A stretch of 6,305 nucleotides of DNA. It comes from Deltaproteobacteria bacterium. Its GTDB lineage: Bacteria; Desulfobacterota_B; Binatia; UBA9968. Position 1 is the stretch's first letter. Each line of letters starts with the position of its first letter. Of the stretch, positions 1 to 6,067 are shown in pieces. The notes below the pieces were generated by a model. The model saw nothing but the letters and a program-made list of their open reading frames with translations, did not search any database and had not been told where the DNA came from. The stretch covers positions 1-6,305 of the forward strand of contig JAUXIP010000130.1 in NCBI GenBank assembly GCA_030620935.1. The letters run 5' to 3'. The translations under genes and the position numbers were made by a program.

Positions 1-119
1 ACATAGGCACTTGAGATGTCTGCACCTACCGAAACATCAACGTTGGCCGGATAAGCTACGTTCAGAGTCACAGAAGATATGGCAAAGAAAAATGTTAATC
101 CGAGAATTCCCCTTTTCAC
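1..119 (-). CDS. Exported protein, N-terminal part only (runs off the window)
   Basis: A partial reading frame of 39 codons with no stop runs off the left edge. It opens with GTG at 119-117, preceded by a strong Shine-Dalgarno AAGGGAGGA (134-126) at about 7 nt spacing. The product begins MKRGILGLTFFFAISSV and continues ...LNVAYPANVDVSVGADISS. A basic start, a hydrophobic stretch of about 15 residues and a small-residue region ending near Ala-Tyr-Pro-Ala form a typical Sec signal peptide. The visible mature part (NVDVSVGADISSAYV) has the alternating pattern of a first beta strand and recalls outer-membrane beta-barrel proteins of the TorF-like porin type, but too little is present to assign a family. 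An in-frame ATG at 197-195 would add 26 residues in front of the signal peptide; its ribosome-binding site is poorer and it would bury the signal sequence, so GTG 119 is preferred. It is separated from the nitrate operon by a terminator and about 395 nt. Confidence 0.65.
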   Translation of the reverse strand, partial: MKRGILGLTFFFAISSVTLNVAYPANVDVSVGADISSAY

Positions 120-221
120 TGTAGTTCCTCCCTTGCTAAATAAATTAACGGTATATGCCCGATAGTGTTTAAGGGCACTCGTCGTTGCTCTATTCATCTA
201 ACAAACCCCCTTCTTTAGCTT

Positions 222-238
222 AGGACCATCCTGGTCCT
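222..238 (-). repeat. Inverted repeat, 7-bp arms, in the 5' leader of the exported-protein gene
   Basis: AGGACCA and TGGTCCT are separated by 3 nt. In RNA this gives a perfect 7-bp hairpin with a 3-nt loop, about 100 nt upstream of the GTG start at 119. No run of T follows on the minus strand, so it is not an obvious terminator. It may be a leader hairpin or an operator. Confidence 0.4.
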
Positions 239-258
239 TCTTGTCATTAACAGACGTA

Positions 259-280
259 CTCTTTTTTAAGCAAAAAAGAG
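259..280. repeat. Inverted repeat, 9-bp arms (CTCTTTTTT / AAAAAAGAG)
   Basis: The arms at 259-267 and 272-280 are perfectly complementary around a 4-nt spacer. GACG (253-256) and CGTC further out can extend the structure across an internal loop. The A/T-rich arms could act as a weak bidirectional terminator or simply as a structured leader for the gene at 119. Confidence 0.4.
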
Positions 281-324
281 ACACTTCCGTCATTATTTCA
301 TAGATAATAGCAATTTAAATGCCA

Positions 325-340
325 TAAGATCACTATCTTA
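325..340. repeat. Palindrome TAAGAT-N4-ATCTTA
   Basis: Perfect 6-bp arms with a CACT spacer. The size and spacing suit a dimeric repressor or activator site upstream of the gene starting at 119, but no regulator family is recognised and such a palindrome can occur by chance. Confidence 0.25.
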
Positions 341-499
341 GCAACTCCCCCGTATTCACTTGAAGTTACGGCTAGGTCTGCAGTTAAGACGCCGCTTTGA
401 CTGCTGCAAAGTGCCTAAATCTTAGTCAGATGACGACTACCGATTGGGCAGAAGTCCTATTTTTACAGGGTGTTGAAAACCCCTCAATTCAGGCCGGTC

Positions 500-516
500 A
501 AAAAGGAGCGCCTCCT
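500..516 (-). terminator. Probable intrinsic terminator of the nirA operon, overlapping the narB stop codon
   Basis: On the minus strand AGGAG (516-512), loop GCG and CTCCT (508-504) form a 5-bp hairpin that runs directly into a run of T (504-500). The last two bases of the narB TAG stop are the first bases of the stem. The stem is short, so termination may be partial, and a terminating ribosome would cover it. No better terminator is seen in the next 100 nt. Confidence 0.5.
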
Positions 517-2665
517 ATGTATCCCCCTGAGGAAAATCCATCGCCCTATTAACCTTTACCGCGCACGCTTTCAACTCCGGCTGGCGCGATATCGGATCCC
601 TGGCAGTCACTGTAAGATTGTTTGCCGCCTTAAAGAAGCCTTCCTGCCTGCCCCAATGAAACGGCAAAAAGCAGACGCCCGGGACAATCTCATCCGTCAC
701 CCGCGCCTGTGCCATCACTTTGCCGCGGCGTGAGATGACTTCGACGAAATCGGCGTCTTTGATGCCGAATTGCTTGGCGTCCGCACGGTTAATCTCCAGA
801 ACCGGGTCTGGAGCGCTTTTCCTTAAGCTTTCGACCTTTCCGGTGCGCGTCATCGTATGCCAGTGGTTCTTGACGCGTCCCGTAGTCAGCACCAGGGGGT
901 ATTCGTGATCGGTCGGCTCGAAAGGCTCAGCGTGGTCGACGGAAATGAATTTCGCCCTGGTGTCGGACGTTGGAAAGCGAGCACTTTCGTAGAGCCTCGA
1001 TGTCCCCGGATGATCGGCCTCAGGACAAGGCCACTGGAGCGGCCCCCCTTCTTTGAGCTTTCCATAACTCGCGCCGGAATAGTCGCAGACGGTTCCTTTG
1101 GTCAGCGCTGCAAATTCGGCAAAAATCGATTCCGAGGATTCATAGGAAAAAGCTTCGCCGAAGCCCATCTCACGGGCGAAGAGCGTGATGATCTTCCAGT
1201 CCGCTAGCGCCTCTCCGGGTGGGTCGGCAATCCTCGGCATATAAGTGATCCGCCGCTCGGAGTTCGTCATCACGCCTTCTTTCTCGCTCCACTGCGCCGC
1301 GGGAAGAAGCACATGCGCAAATTGACTCGTGCCGGTAGGGTGATAAGCGTCTTGCACCACGACCAGCTCGGCTTGCCTCAACGCCTTCTCGACCAGATCG
1401 GCGTTTGGCATCGACACCGCAGGATTGGTGCAGAGTATCCACACCGCTCTGACTTTTCCGTCGGCCATGGCCTCGAACTGTTCCAAAGCCGCCAATCCGG
1501 GCTCGGCTGAAATCCGCTCGCAAGGAACACCCCAAAAGCGGGCGACTTCTTCACGATGTTTAGCCACTTTGACGTTGCGGTAGCCCGGCAGTAGATGAGA
1601 AAGGCCTCCCACCTCCCTTCCTCCCATAGCATTGGGCTGGCCGGTCAGGGAAAAAGGGCCGCATCCCGGCTTGCCGATTTTCCCCGTGGCAAGATGGAGA
1701 TTGTGAATGGCATTGTTTTTGTGCACCCCGACCGTGCTCTGATTGATTCCCATGCTCCACAAGGTAAGAGCTTTTTCCGCTTTGCCGAAGATCATGGCAG
1801 CCTCAACGATCAGACTTGCCGGAACGCCGCAGATCTTTTCCGCTACCTCAGGCGGATATTTCTCCACGGTCGCGACAGTCTCGGCAAAACCCCTGGTATG
1901 TTTCACAACGAAGCCCAGATCTATGAGATCTTCCGTGATCAGCACATGAAGGATGCTGTTGAGTAAGGCGATGTCCGTCCCAGGCCGGATAGGAAGATGC
2001 AGGTCGGCAAAATCCGCTGTTTCGGTTCGTCGCGGATCAACGGCGATGATCTTCACTCTGTCCGGCTCGCTCAACTTCCTTCGCTTGATCCGTTTAAACG
2101 TTACCGGATGACAGTCGGCCGTATTCGTACCGATGAGAAAAAAGCAGTCGGCAACGTCGATGTCCGTATAAGCAGCCGGCGGACCATCAGAGCCGAGGGA
2201 ACTCGTATACCCAGCGACAGCGGAGGCCATGCAGAGACGGGAGTTGGTATCGAAATTGTTCGTCCCGAGAAAGCCTTTGGCAAGCTTGTTCGCGACGTAA
2301 TACTCTTCGGTGGTCAATTGCCCGGAGCCATAAAAGGCCACGGCATCGGGACCGTGCTCGTCGATAATCTCGCGGAATCTCTTTGCCAGAAACCTTAGCG
2401 CCGTGTCCCAGGAGACCCGCGCGAAAGGTCCTTCCTGGCAACGGCGTATTTGGGGATAGAGCAACCGGTCGGGAGTTTTCAGCGTCTCCGGCAAATAAAC
2501 CGCTTTGGCGCAGAGATCACCGAGGCTGGAAGGATGATCGGGATCTCCCTTGATCTTCGCCACCGAGCCGTTCTTCACGCCGGCAAGAAGGCCGCAGCCC
2601 ACACCGCAGTAAGGGCAGTAGGACTTTACCCAGCGCTCCACCTCGCCATTGGAAATCCGCTTCAT
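515..2665 (-). CDS. narB: Assimilatory nitrate reductase catalytic subunit (molybdopterin, NarB/NasA type)
   Basis: A 716-residue cytoplasmic enzyme that reduces nitrate to nitrite. The N-terminus carries the [4Fe-4S] motif Cys17-X2-Cys20-X3-Cys24-X27-Cys52, followed by Lys54 in the usual electron-path position. NSRLCMASAV places the likely molybdenum ligand at Cys145. The conserved block GQPNAMGGREVGGLSHLLPG is at about 342-361, and the molybdopterin-dinucleotide-binding domain (from about 588, YPLVLTTGRV) ends with the family-typical DPISRQPELK near 690-699. There is no signal peptide or twin-Arg motif. The length matches cyanobacterial NarB; the C-terminal [2Fe-2S] extension of Klebsiella NasA is absent, so the donor is probably ferredoxin or a separate subunit not encoded here. 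The start at ATG 2665 is chosen because AAGGA lies just before it and the motif begins soon after. An ATG at 2740 in the same frame would overlap the transporter by 65 nt. It is the last gene of the operon, 10 nt after the transporter. Confidence 0.93.
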   Translation of the reverse strand: MKRISNGEVERWVKSYCPYCGVGCGLLAGVKNGSVAKIKGDPDHPSSLGDLCAKAVYLPETLKTPDRLLYPQIRRCQEGPFARVSWDTALRFLAKRFREIIDEHGPDAVAFYGSGQLTTEEYYVANKLAKGFLGTNNFDTNSRLCMASAVAGYTSSLGSDGPPAAYTDIDVADCFFLIGTNTADCHPVTFKRIKRRKLSEPDRVKIIAVDPRRTETADFADLHLPIRPGTDIALLNSILHVLITEDLIDLGFVVKHTRGFAETVATVEKYPPEVAEKICGVPASLIVEAAMIFGKAEKALTLWSMGINQSTVGVHKNNAIHNLHLATGKIGKPGCGPFSLTGQPNAMGGREVGGLSHLLPGYRNVKVAKHREEVARFWGVPCERISAEPGLAALEQFEAMADGKVRAVWILCTNPAVSMPNADLVEKALRQAELVVVQDAYHPTGTSQFAHVLLPAAQWSEKEGVMTNSERRITYMPRIADPPGEALADWKIITLFAREMGFGEAFSYESSESIFAEFAALTKGTVCDYSGASYGKLKEGGPLQWPCPEADHPGTSRLYESARFPTSDTRAKFISVDHAEPFEPTDHEYPLVLTTGRVKNHWHTMTRTGKVESLRKSAPDPVLEINRADAKQFGIKDADFVEVISRRGKVMAQARVTDEIVPGVCFLPFHWGRQEGFFKAANNLTVTARDPISRQPELKACAVKVNRAMDFPQGDT

Positions 2666-2671
2666 CGCTTT

Positions 2672-2676
2672 TCCTT
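2672..2676 (-). promoter_or_regulatory. Ribosome-binding site that fixes the narB start
   Basis: AAGGA lies 6 nt before ATG 2665 and overlaps the last base of the transporter stop codon (TGA at 2678-2676). This suits translational coupling and argues for the 716-residue form over the 741-residue frame. Confidence 0.75.
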
Positions 2677-3890
2677 CATGAGGACACGTTGACTTCCACA
2701 CTGGCCCATTCTCTGGTCCAATCGTGCTGCACGTAGGCAAGAACGATTGCGCAGTAAAAAGCGGCCAAGCCGAATAATAAAAACCCGGTGCCGTAAGAGC
2801 CGCTGAGATCCTTCAAGATCCCCAGAAGAGAAGGCAGGAGAAAACCGCCCAAACCCCCGGCTGCCCCCACCACTCCGGTCGCCATCCCGATCTCCTTTTG
2901 GAACCGCTGCGGCACGAGCTGAAACACCGCCCCGTTGCCCATCCCCAGTGCGCTCATGCCGAGGAAGAGAGCGAATACCACCCATGGGAGAGGTGGAAGT
3001 TGTCCGACAAATAACATGAGGCTGCCGACGATCCCGTAGAGGGCGAGAAGACATCTGATGCCGCCAAAACGATCGGCCAGAAGGCCTCCGAACGGACGCA
3101 CGAAGCTCCCGGCAAAAACGCACAGGGCGACAAGGTTCCCTGCCATAACGCGGCTTAAGCCGTACTGGTCGTGAAAGAATATGGCGAGAAAGCTTGCCAG
3201 GCCGACAAAGCCGCCGAAGGTCACCATGTAAAAAAGACTGAACCACCAGCTGTCCGGCTCTTTGAGCACGGAGAGATAGTGACTCAGACGTTGCTGTGAT
3301 TGCGGCGTGGGCTGCTCCTTGGCAGCAAAGCGAAATATGATCAAGGTGAGAAGAACCGGAACGATGGCGAGACCAAAGACCCCGTGCCAGCCCACAAGCT
3401 CGGCTAGACGCGGGGCAAAAAAAGCGGCCAGCACCGTCCCCATATTTCCCGCCCCGGCTATTCCCAATACCAAGCCTTGATGCTGCGGGGGATACCAGCG
3501 GCTGGCCATAGGGAGGGCTACCGCGAAGCTCGCACCAGCAACTCCAAGTGCTAACCCTACGAGTAATATCCCCTCCAAACTCTTTCCTCCCAACCAACCT
3601 CCGAACAGAGGGATCAAGGTAAGGATGAGTCCTAGTGTGCCAATTTTTTTAGGTCCAAAATAGTCGGTAGCGATCCCCAGAGGAAGGCGGAGCAAAGAAC
3701 CTGCCAGGATGGGGACAGCAACCATGAATCCCTTCTGCGTGGGCGAGAGTCCAAAATCCTCGGCGATATAGACTCCCAGGGCACCCATGATGATCCAAAC
3801 CATCGTGCTTGTGGTGAAATAGAGAGAGGCACTGAACAGCGTGCCGAGATGACCCACTTTGAAGAATCCTTTGATGTCCGCGCGTCGCAC
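2676..3890 (-). CDS. narK: Nitrate/nitrite transporter, MFS superfamily, NNP (NarK/NrtP/NasA) family
   Basis: A 404-residue inner-membrane protein with about 12 hydrophobic segments and a central cytoplasmic loop near residues 188-212, the usual length and layout of the NNP family. The two nitrate-signature regions are GIAGAGNMG (143-151) and GVVGAAGGLGG (339-349). Arg68 in RLPLG and Arg265 in RPFGG occupy the places of the substrate-binding arginines Arg89 and Arg305 of E. coli NarK, one in each half. The start is GTG 3890, preceded by GGAGG at 6 nt spacing and 12 nt after the nirA stop. Its place between nitrite and nitrate reductase genes points to uptake for assimilation, as with cyanobacterial NrtP or Bacillus NasA, rather than respiratory exchange. 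The symbol narK is used for the family; nrtP or nasA would fit equally well. The sequence does not show whether nitrate, nitrite or both are carried, or whether coupling is to H+. Confidence 0.9.
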   Translation of the reverse strand: MRRADIKGFFKVGHLGTLFSASLYFTTSTMVWIIMGALGVYIAEDFGLSPTQKGFMVAVPILAGSLLRLPLGIATDYFGPKKIGTLGLILTLIPLFGGWLGGKSLEGILLVGLALGVAGASFAVALPMASRWYPPQHQGLVLGIAGAGNMGTVLAAFFAPRLAELVGWHGVFGLAIVPVLLTLIIFRFAAKEQPTPQSQQRLSHYLSVLKEPDSWWFSLFYMVTFGGFVGLASFLAIFFHDQYGLSRVMAGNLVALCVFAGSFVRPFGGLLADRFGGIRCLLALYGIVGSLMLFVGQLPPLPWVVFALFLGMSALGMGNGAVFQLVPQRFQKEIGMATGVVGAAGGLGGFLLPSLLGILKDLSGSYGTGFLLFGLAAFYCAIVLAYVQHDWTREWASVEVNVSS

Positions 3891-3896
3891 CGTGTA

Positions 3897-3901
3897 CCTC
3901 C
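3897..3901 (-). promoter_or_regulatory. Ribosome-binding site for the GTG start of the transporter
   Basis: GGAGG lies between the nirA stop (TGA 3905-3903) and GTG 3890, with 6 nt spacing. It supports a GTG start over the next in-frame ATG, which lies inside the first membrane region (Met30). Confidence 0.75.
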
Positions 3902-3902
3902 G

Positions 3903-5756
3903 TCAATCCGTTATCGAGAAGCCGTCGCCGTCAGCGACCAGCTTGAAAATCTTCGCCTTGAGCTTCGGGTCTGTTGAGCAGGCCCCCGTCTGCAAATGAA
4001 ACTTGTAACCGTGGAGCGGGCAGACGACCTCGCCATCCTCGATCCACCCTTTGCAAAGCTGCCCGCCTTCGTGCGGACAGATATTCTGGATCGCGTGCAG
4101 TTGTCCTTCGTGCTTAAAGACCGCCACTTCATCGCCATTCAGGCGGACTAATTTTGTGGAGCCTTCTTCGATTTTTTGTGGATCGATTACAGGGGATAAT
4201 GCCTTCGTCCCATTCGGCGAAGCGACGACCGGGACCGGGAGCTGGGATATTTTCTGCAGTTGCTGCCGCATCGCTTTAAAAGCTCCATGGCGAACCAGCC
4301 CTTCGAGAATGTAGGGAAGATCGCTGCACGGCACATCTTCCATGATCTTGACCGAAGGGTTGGATTCCGGGCCCGTCGATCCGCCGACGAAGAGATCTAC
4401 GGCATCCACCACCTGCCCGTTGCGCCGGATGTTCTTTCCCAAAAGTCCGATGTCCGCCACCGCATGGTTGCCGCAACCGGCCGGGCAGCCCGACCAGTGA
4501 ATTCGAACCGGCTTGGTCTTGCCGAGTTTTTCCTCTAAATGGCGCGCCGTCTTTAGCGCCAGCTCTTTCGTCTCGATGAGTGCAAAGTGGCAATAGTCCA
4601 TGCCGGTGCAACTCACCAGGCCGCGCATCACTTCCGAGGGGTCATAGCGAAGTTCTTGCAGGAGGGGCTCAGCAGTGAGGTCGCCGACTTTTTGATCGGG
4701 CACGTTGGGAATGATGAGATTCTGCCCGATGGTCAACCGAATCGCGCCGTTGCCATATGCCTCAGCCAGGCGAGCAACTTCCACCATCTGGTCCGTACTG
4801 ATCCGACCCACCGGCACGGTGAGACCCACATAGTTCAGTCCGGCCTGCTTCTGGCGGAATATGCCCACGTGGTCCGCATGCTTCGTCGATCTTTCATCCT
4901 TGCCTGCAGTGGGAAGCGGCCGGTCGGTCCTACGCTCCAGTTCCCGGCGGAATTTCTCTACTCCCCACGCATCAACAAGAAACGCCAATCGTGCCTTGGT
5001 GCGGGACTCACGAGCGCCATGATCGCGAAAGATCAGCACGATGGAGCTGCAAATCTCCGCTGCTGCTTCCGGTCGGACAAAAAGATCCAGGGGTGAAGCG
5101 ACGCGGTAGCCGCCCGATCCCATCTTTCCTCCGACCGCTACATTGAATCCCTTGACTTCCGATCCGTTGATTTCTTTGGTCGCCGGCGTGAGCGCGATGT
5201 CTTGCGACTCCGCATGGCTGCAATTTTCTTTGCAGCCCGTAATAGTCACGTTGAATTTCCGTGGAAGATTGGTATAGGCCTTATTGCCCACGAACATATT
5301 GTTGAATTCCCGGACCACCGACGACGCATCGAAAAGCTCGTTGGGCGTGAGCCCGGCGACTGGGCAGCCGACGACGTTGCGGAGGTTGTCCATGCCGGTT
5401 TGCAGCGAGACGAGCCCCACTTCCTTCAATCGCTCCCAAATCTCTGGTACGTGCTCGATCCTGAACCAGCGGAGCTGAAGTTGCTGTCTCGTCGTGAGGT
5501 CCGCGAAGCCCTTGCCGAACTTTCGACTCAGGTCGGCAAGCGCCCGCACCTGAGCGGAGTTGCTGATCCCGTTGGGGATGCGCACGCGCATCATGAAGTG
5601 GCCGGGAGTCTGGCGGCGGAAAAAGACCCCGGTCCATTTGAGCCGGTCCCGATCGCCCTCGGGAATCGCCTCCCATCCTTCCTGGGCGAAGCGCGGCACG
5701 TCGTGAATGACGTCTAAGCCATCCTTTTCCGCTTTTAACCCTTCGATCTTGTTCAT
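3903..5756 (-). CDS. nirA: Siroheme nitrite reductase (ferredoxin type) with fused C-terminal Rieske domain
   Basis: A 617-residue cytoplasmic enzyme predicted to reduce nitrite to ammonium with six electrons. Residues about 40-510 form the two-repeat nitrite/sulfite reductase core, with TTRQQLQLRW (88-97), NVVGCPVAGL (127-136) and LPRKFNVTITGCKENC (164-179). The ligands of the coupled siroheme-[4Fe-4S] centre are Cys383-X5-Cys389 (SCTGMDYC) and Cys424-X3-Cys428 (GCPAGC). From about 530 a NirD-like Rieske [2Fe-2S] domain follows, with Cys560-X-His562-X16-Cys579-X2-His582, all four ligands present. Ordinary ferredoxin-dependent NirA ends near the core; the extra domain of about 90-105 residues recalls the NirD part of NADH-dependent enzymes, yet the N-terminal FAD/NAD domain of NirB is missing. 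A sulfite reductase is the alternative, but the nitrate transporter and narB downstream favour nitrite. The start at ATG 5756 has GGAGAGA 4 nt upstream; the frame is open to 5843, but that would translate through the leader terminator. First gene of the operon. Confidence 0.93.
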   Translation of the reverse strand: MNKIEGLKAEKDGLDVIHDVPRFAQEGWEAIPEGDRDRLKWTGVFFRRQTPGHFMMRVRIPNGISNSAQVRALADLSRKFGKGFADLTTRQQLQLRWFRIEHVPEIWERLKEVGLVSLQTGMDNLRNVVGCPVAGLTPNELFDASSVVREFNNMFVGNKAYTNLPRKFNVTITGCKENCSHAESQDIALTPATKEINGSEVKGFNVAVGGKMGSGGYRVASPLDLFVRPEAAAEICSSIVLIFRDHGARESRTKARLAFLVDAWGVEKFRRELERRTDRPLPTAGKDERSTKHADHVGIFRQKQAGLNYVGLTVPVGRISTDQMVEVARLAEAYGNGAIRLTIGQNLIIPNVPDQKVGDLTAEPLLQELRYDPSEVMRGLVSCTGMDYCHFALIETKELALKTARHLEEKLGKTKPVRIHWSGCPAGCGNHAVADIGLLGKNIRRNGQVVDAVDLFVGGSTGPESNPSVKIMEDVPCSDLPYILEGLVRHGAFKAMRQQLQKISQLPVPVVASPNGTKALSPVIDPQKIEEGSTKLVRLNGDEVAVFKHEGQLHAIQNICPHEGGQLCKGWIEDGEVVCPLHGYKFHLQTGACSTDPKLKAKIFKLVADGDGFSITD

Positions 5757-5760
5757 AGGC

Positions 5761-5767
5761 TCTCTCC
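5761..5767 (-). promoter_or_regulatory. nirA ribosome-binding site, directly abutting the leader terminator
   Basis: GGAGAGA (5767-5761) lies 4 nt before ATG 5756 and immediately follows the T run of terminator 2. The terminator hairpin is close enough to affect ribosome access as well as transcription. Confidence 0.75.
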
Positions 5768-5809
5768 AAAAAAACAGAAGGGCGCACACAGTGTCCTGTG
5801 AGCGCCCTT
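5768..5809 (-). terminator. Leader terminator 2 (proximal attenuator)
   Basis: The arms at 5809-5796 (AAGGGCGCTCACAG) and 5791-5778 (CTGTGTGCGCCCTT) pair at 13 of 14 positions, with one T-T mismatch, around the loop GACA. CTG and seven T follow (5774-5768). The T run ends one base before the nirA ribosome-binding site, so this can only be an attenuator for nirA, not the end of another gene. GCACAC at 5821-5816 is complementary to GTGTGC in the 3' arm (5789-5784) and could take part in an alternative fold. Confidence 0.85.
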
Positions 5810-5811
5810 GC
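5798..5811 (-). repeat. 14-nt direct repeat, proximal copy (GCAAGGGCGCTCAC)
   Basis: Identical to 6054-6067. In both places it forms the 5' arm of a terminator and contains the hexaloop AAGGGC of the candidate antiterminator hairpin. This shows that the two attenuator modules are related or under the same selection. Confidence 0.85.
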
Positions 5812-5841
5812 CCTTGTGTGCGAAGGCTGCACCGCCTTCGC
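5800..5841 (-). promoter_or_regulatory. Proximal hexaloop hairpin pair (P1' and weak P2'), candidate ANTAR target
   Basis: P1' is GCGAAGGC (5841-5834), loop GGTGCA, GCCTTCGC (5827-5820): a perfect 8-bp stem (9 with the flanking T-A) with a 6-nt loop. P2' is GGGC (5813-5810), loop AAGGGC, GCTC (5803-5800), only 4 bp including one G-U. P2' shares bases with the 5' arm of terminator 2. Loop position 4 is G in both hairpins, but position 1 is A only in P2'; P1' has G. The layout matches the distal pair, so this may be a weaker or diverged ANTAR site. Confidence 0.5.
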
Positions 5842-5939
5842 AAAAATGAAACAAGCCTTATGCTACGGCTTCACCTCTGAAGCTCCATTGCTTTACCTGC
5901 ATCATCACGCTCAATCGACCTGGCTCCGCTACTCGTTAA

Positions 5940-5988
5940 AGTTGGAGTCCGCCTTGCCATTACACGCCAAGGCAGACCTTCCCCAACT
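5940..5988 (-). other. Long hairpin between the two attenuators
   Basis: GTCTGCCTTG and CAAGGCGGAC pair over 10 bp (one G-U) around an 11-nt loop. Outside them AGTTGGG (5988-5982) pairs with TCCAACT (5946-5940) over 7 bp (one G-U), with GAAG bulged on the 5' side. Only three T follow, so it is not a terminator. It may be a spacer, an RNA stability element or a binding site within the leader. Confidence 0.55.
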
Positions 5989-6028
5989 CCTTCGAAAGGA
6001 GGATCCAAAGAAGGAAAGGGGATAATAC

Positions 6029-6061
6029 AAAAAAAGCACTACACCGTTTTTCGGTGAGCGC
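6029..6061 (-). terminator. Leader terminator 1 (distal attenuator)
   Basis: GCGCT (6061-6057) and CACCG (6056-6052), a five-A loop, CGGTG (6046-6042), one bulged T, and AGTGC (6040-6036) form a 10-bp stem with one G-U, followed directly by seven T (6035-6029). It lies about 40-70 nt after the predicted transcription start, with no gene in between, which marks it as an attenuator. Confidence 0.8.
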
Positions 6062-6067
6062 CCTTGC
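6054..6067 (-). repeat. 14-nt direct repeat, distal copy (GCAAGGGCGCTCAC)
   Basis: Identical to 5798-5811. Here it supplies part of the 5' arm and the loop of hairpin P2, and most of the 5' arm of terminator 1. Confidence 0.85.

Larger units (their letters stand above)
120..499. other. Non-coding region between narB and the exported-protein gene
   Basis: This stretch is visibly AT-richer than the flanking genes and has no convincing gene on either strand. It must hold the promoter and 5' untranslated region of the minus-strand gene starting at 119, but no promoter good enough to annotate was found. It contains perfect inverted repeats at 222-238, 259-280 and 325-340 (listed separately) and a cluster of three short stem-loops at 376-439. 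Confidence 0.6.

Noticed and set aside
340..425. Cyclic-di-GMP (GEMM-I) riboswitch on the minus strand
   Set aside because: CAAAGC ... TAGCCGTAAC recalls the 3' half of the motif, but the GGCAAACC 5' half is missing and CAAAG is already used in a local hairpin.
367..446. tRNA gene at 367-446
   Set aside because: The arms have tRNA-like sizes, but there is no T at position 33, no TTC in the T loop, and the flanking 7-mers do not pair as an acceptor stem.
462..482. Possible insertion-sequence end (TTTTCAACACCCTG on the minus strand)
   Set aside because: It recalls ends of some transposable elements, but there is no partner inverted repeat, target duplication or transposase fragment in the window.
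515..733. Plus-strand open frames opposite narB and nirA (for example 470-733, 4587-5096, 5202-5717)
   Set aside because: All lie antisense to well-supported genes and have no recognisable domains or ribosome-binding sites.
2666..2740. Longer narB form starting at ATG 2740
   Set aside because: It overlaps the transporter by 65 nt, has no family-like residues in the extra 25 codons, and the AAGGA before ATG 2665 is well placed.
2662..3597. A 311-codon open frame on the minus strand inside the transporter gene
   Set aside because: It is rich in Arg, Ser and Gly without domain character and lies in another frame of the convincing NNP transporter. The GC-rich third positions of the real gene explain it.
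5757..5843. Longer nirA form starting at 5843
   Set aside because: The frame is open only because it runs through hairpin P1' and terminator 2. ATG 5756 has its own ribosome-binding site.
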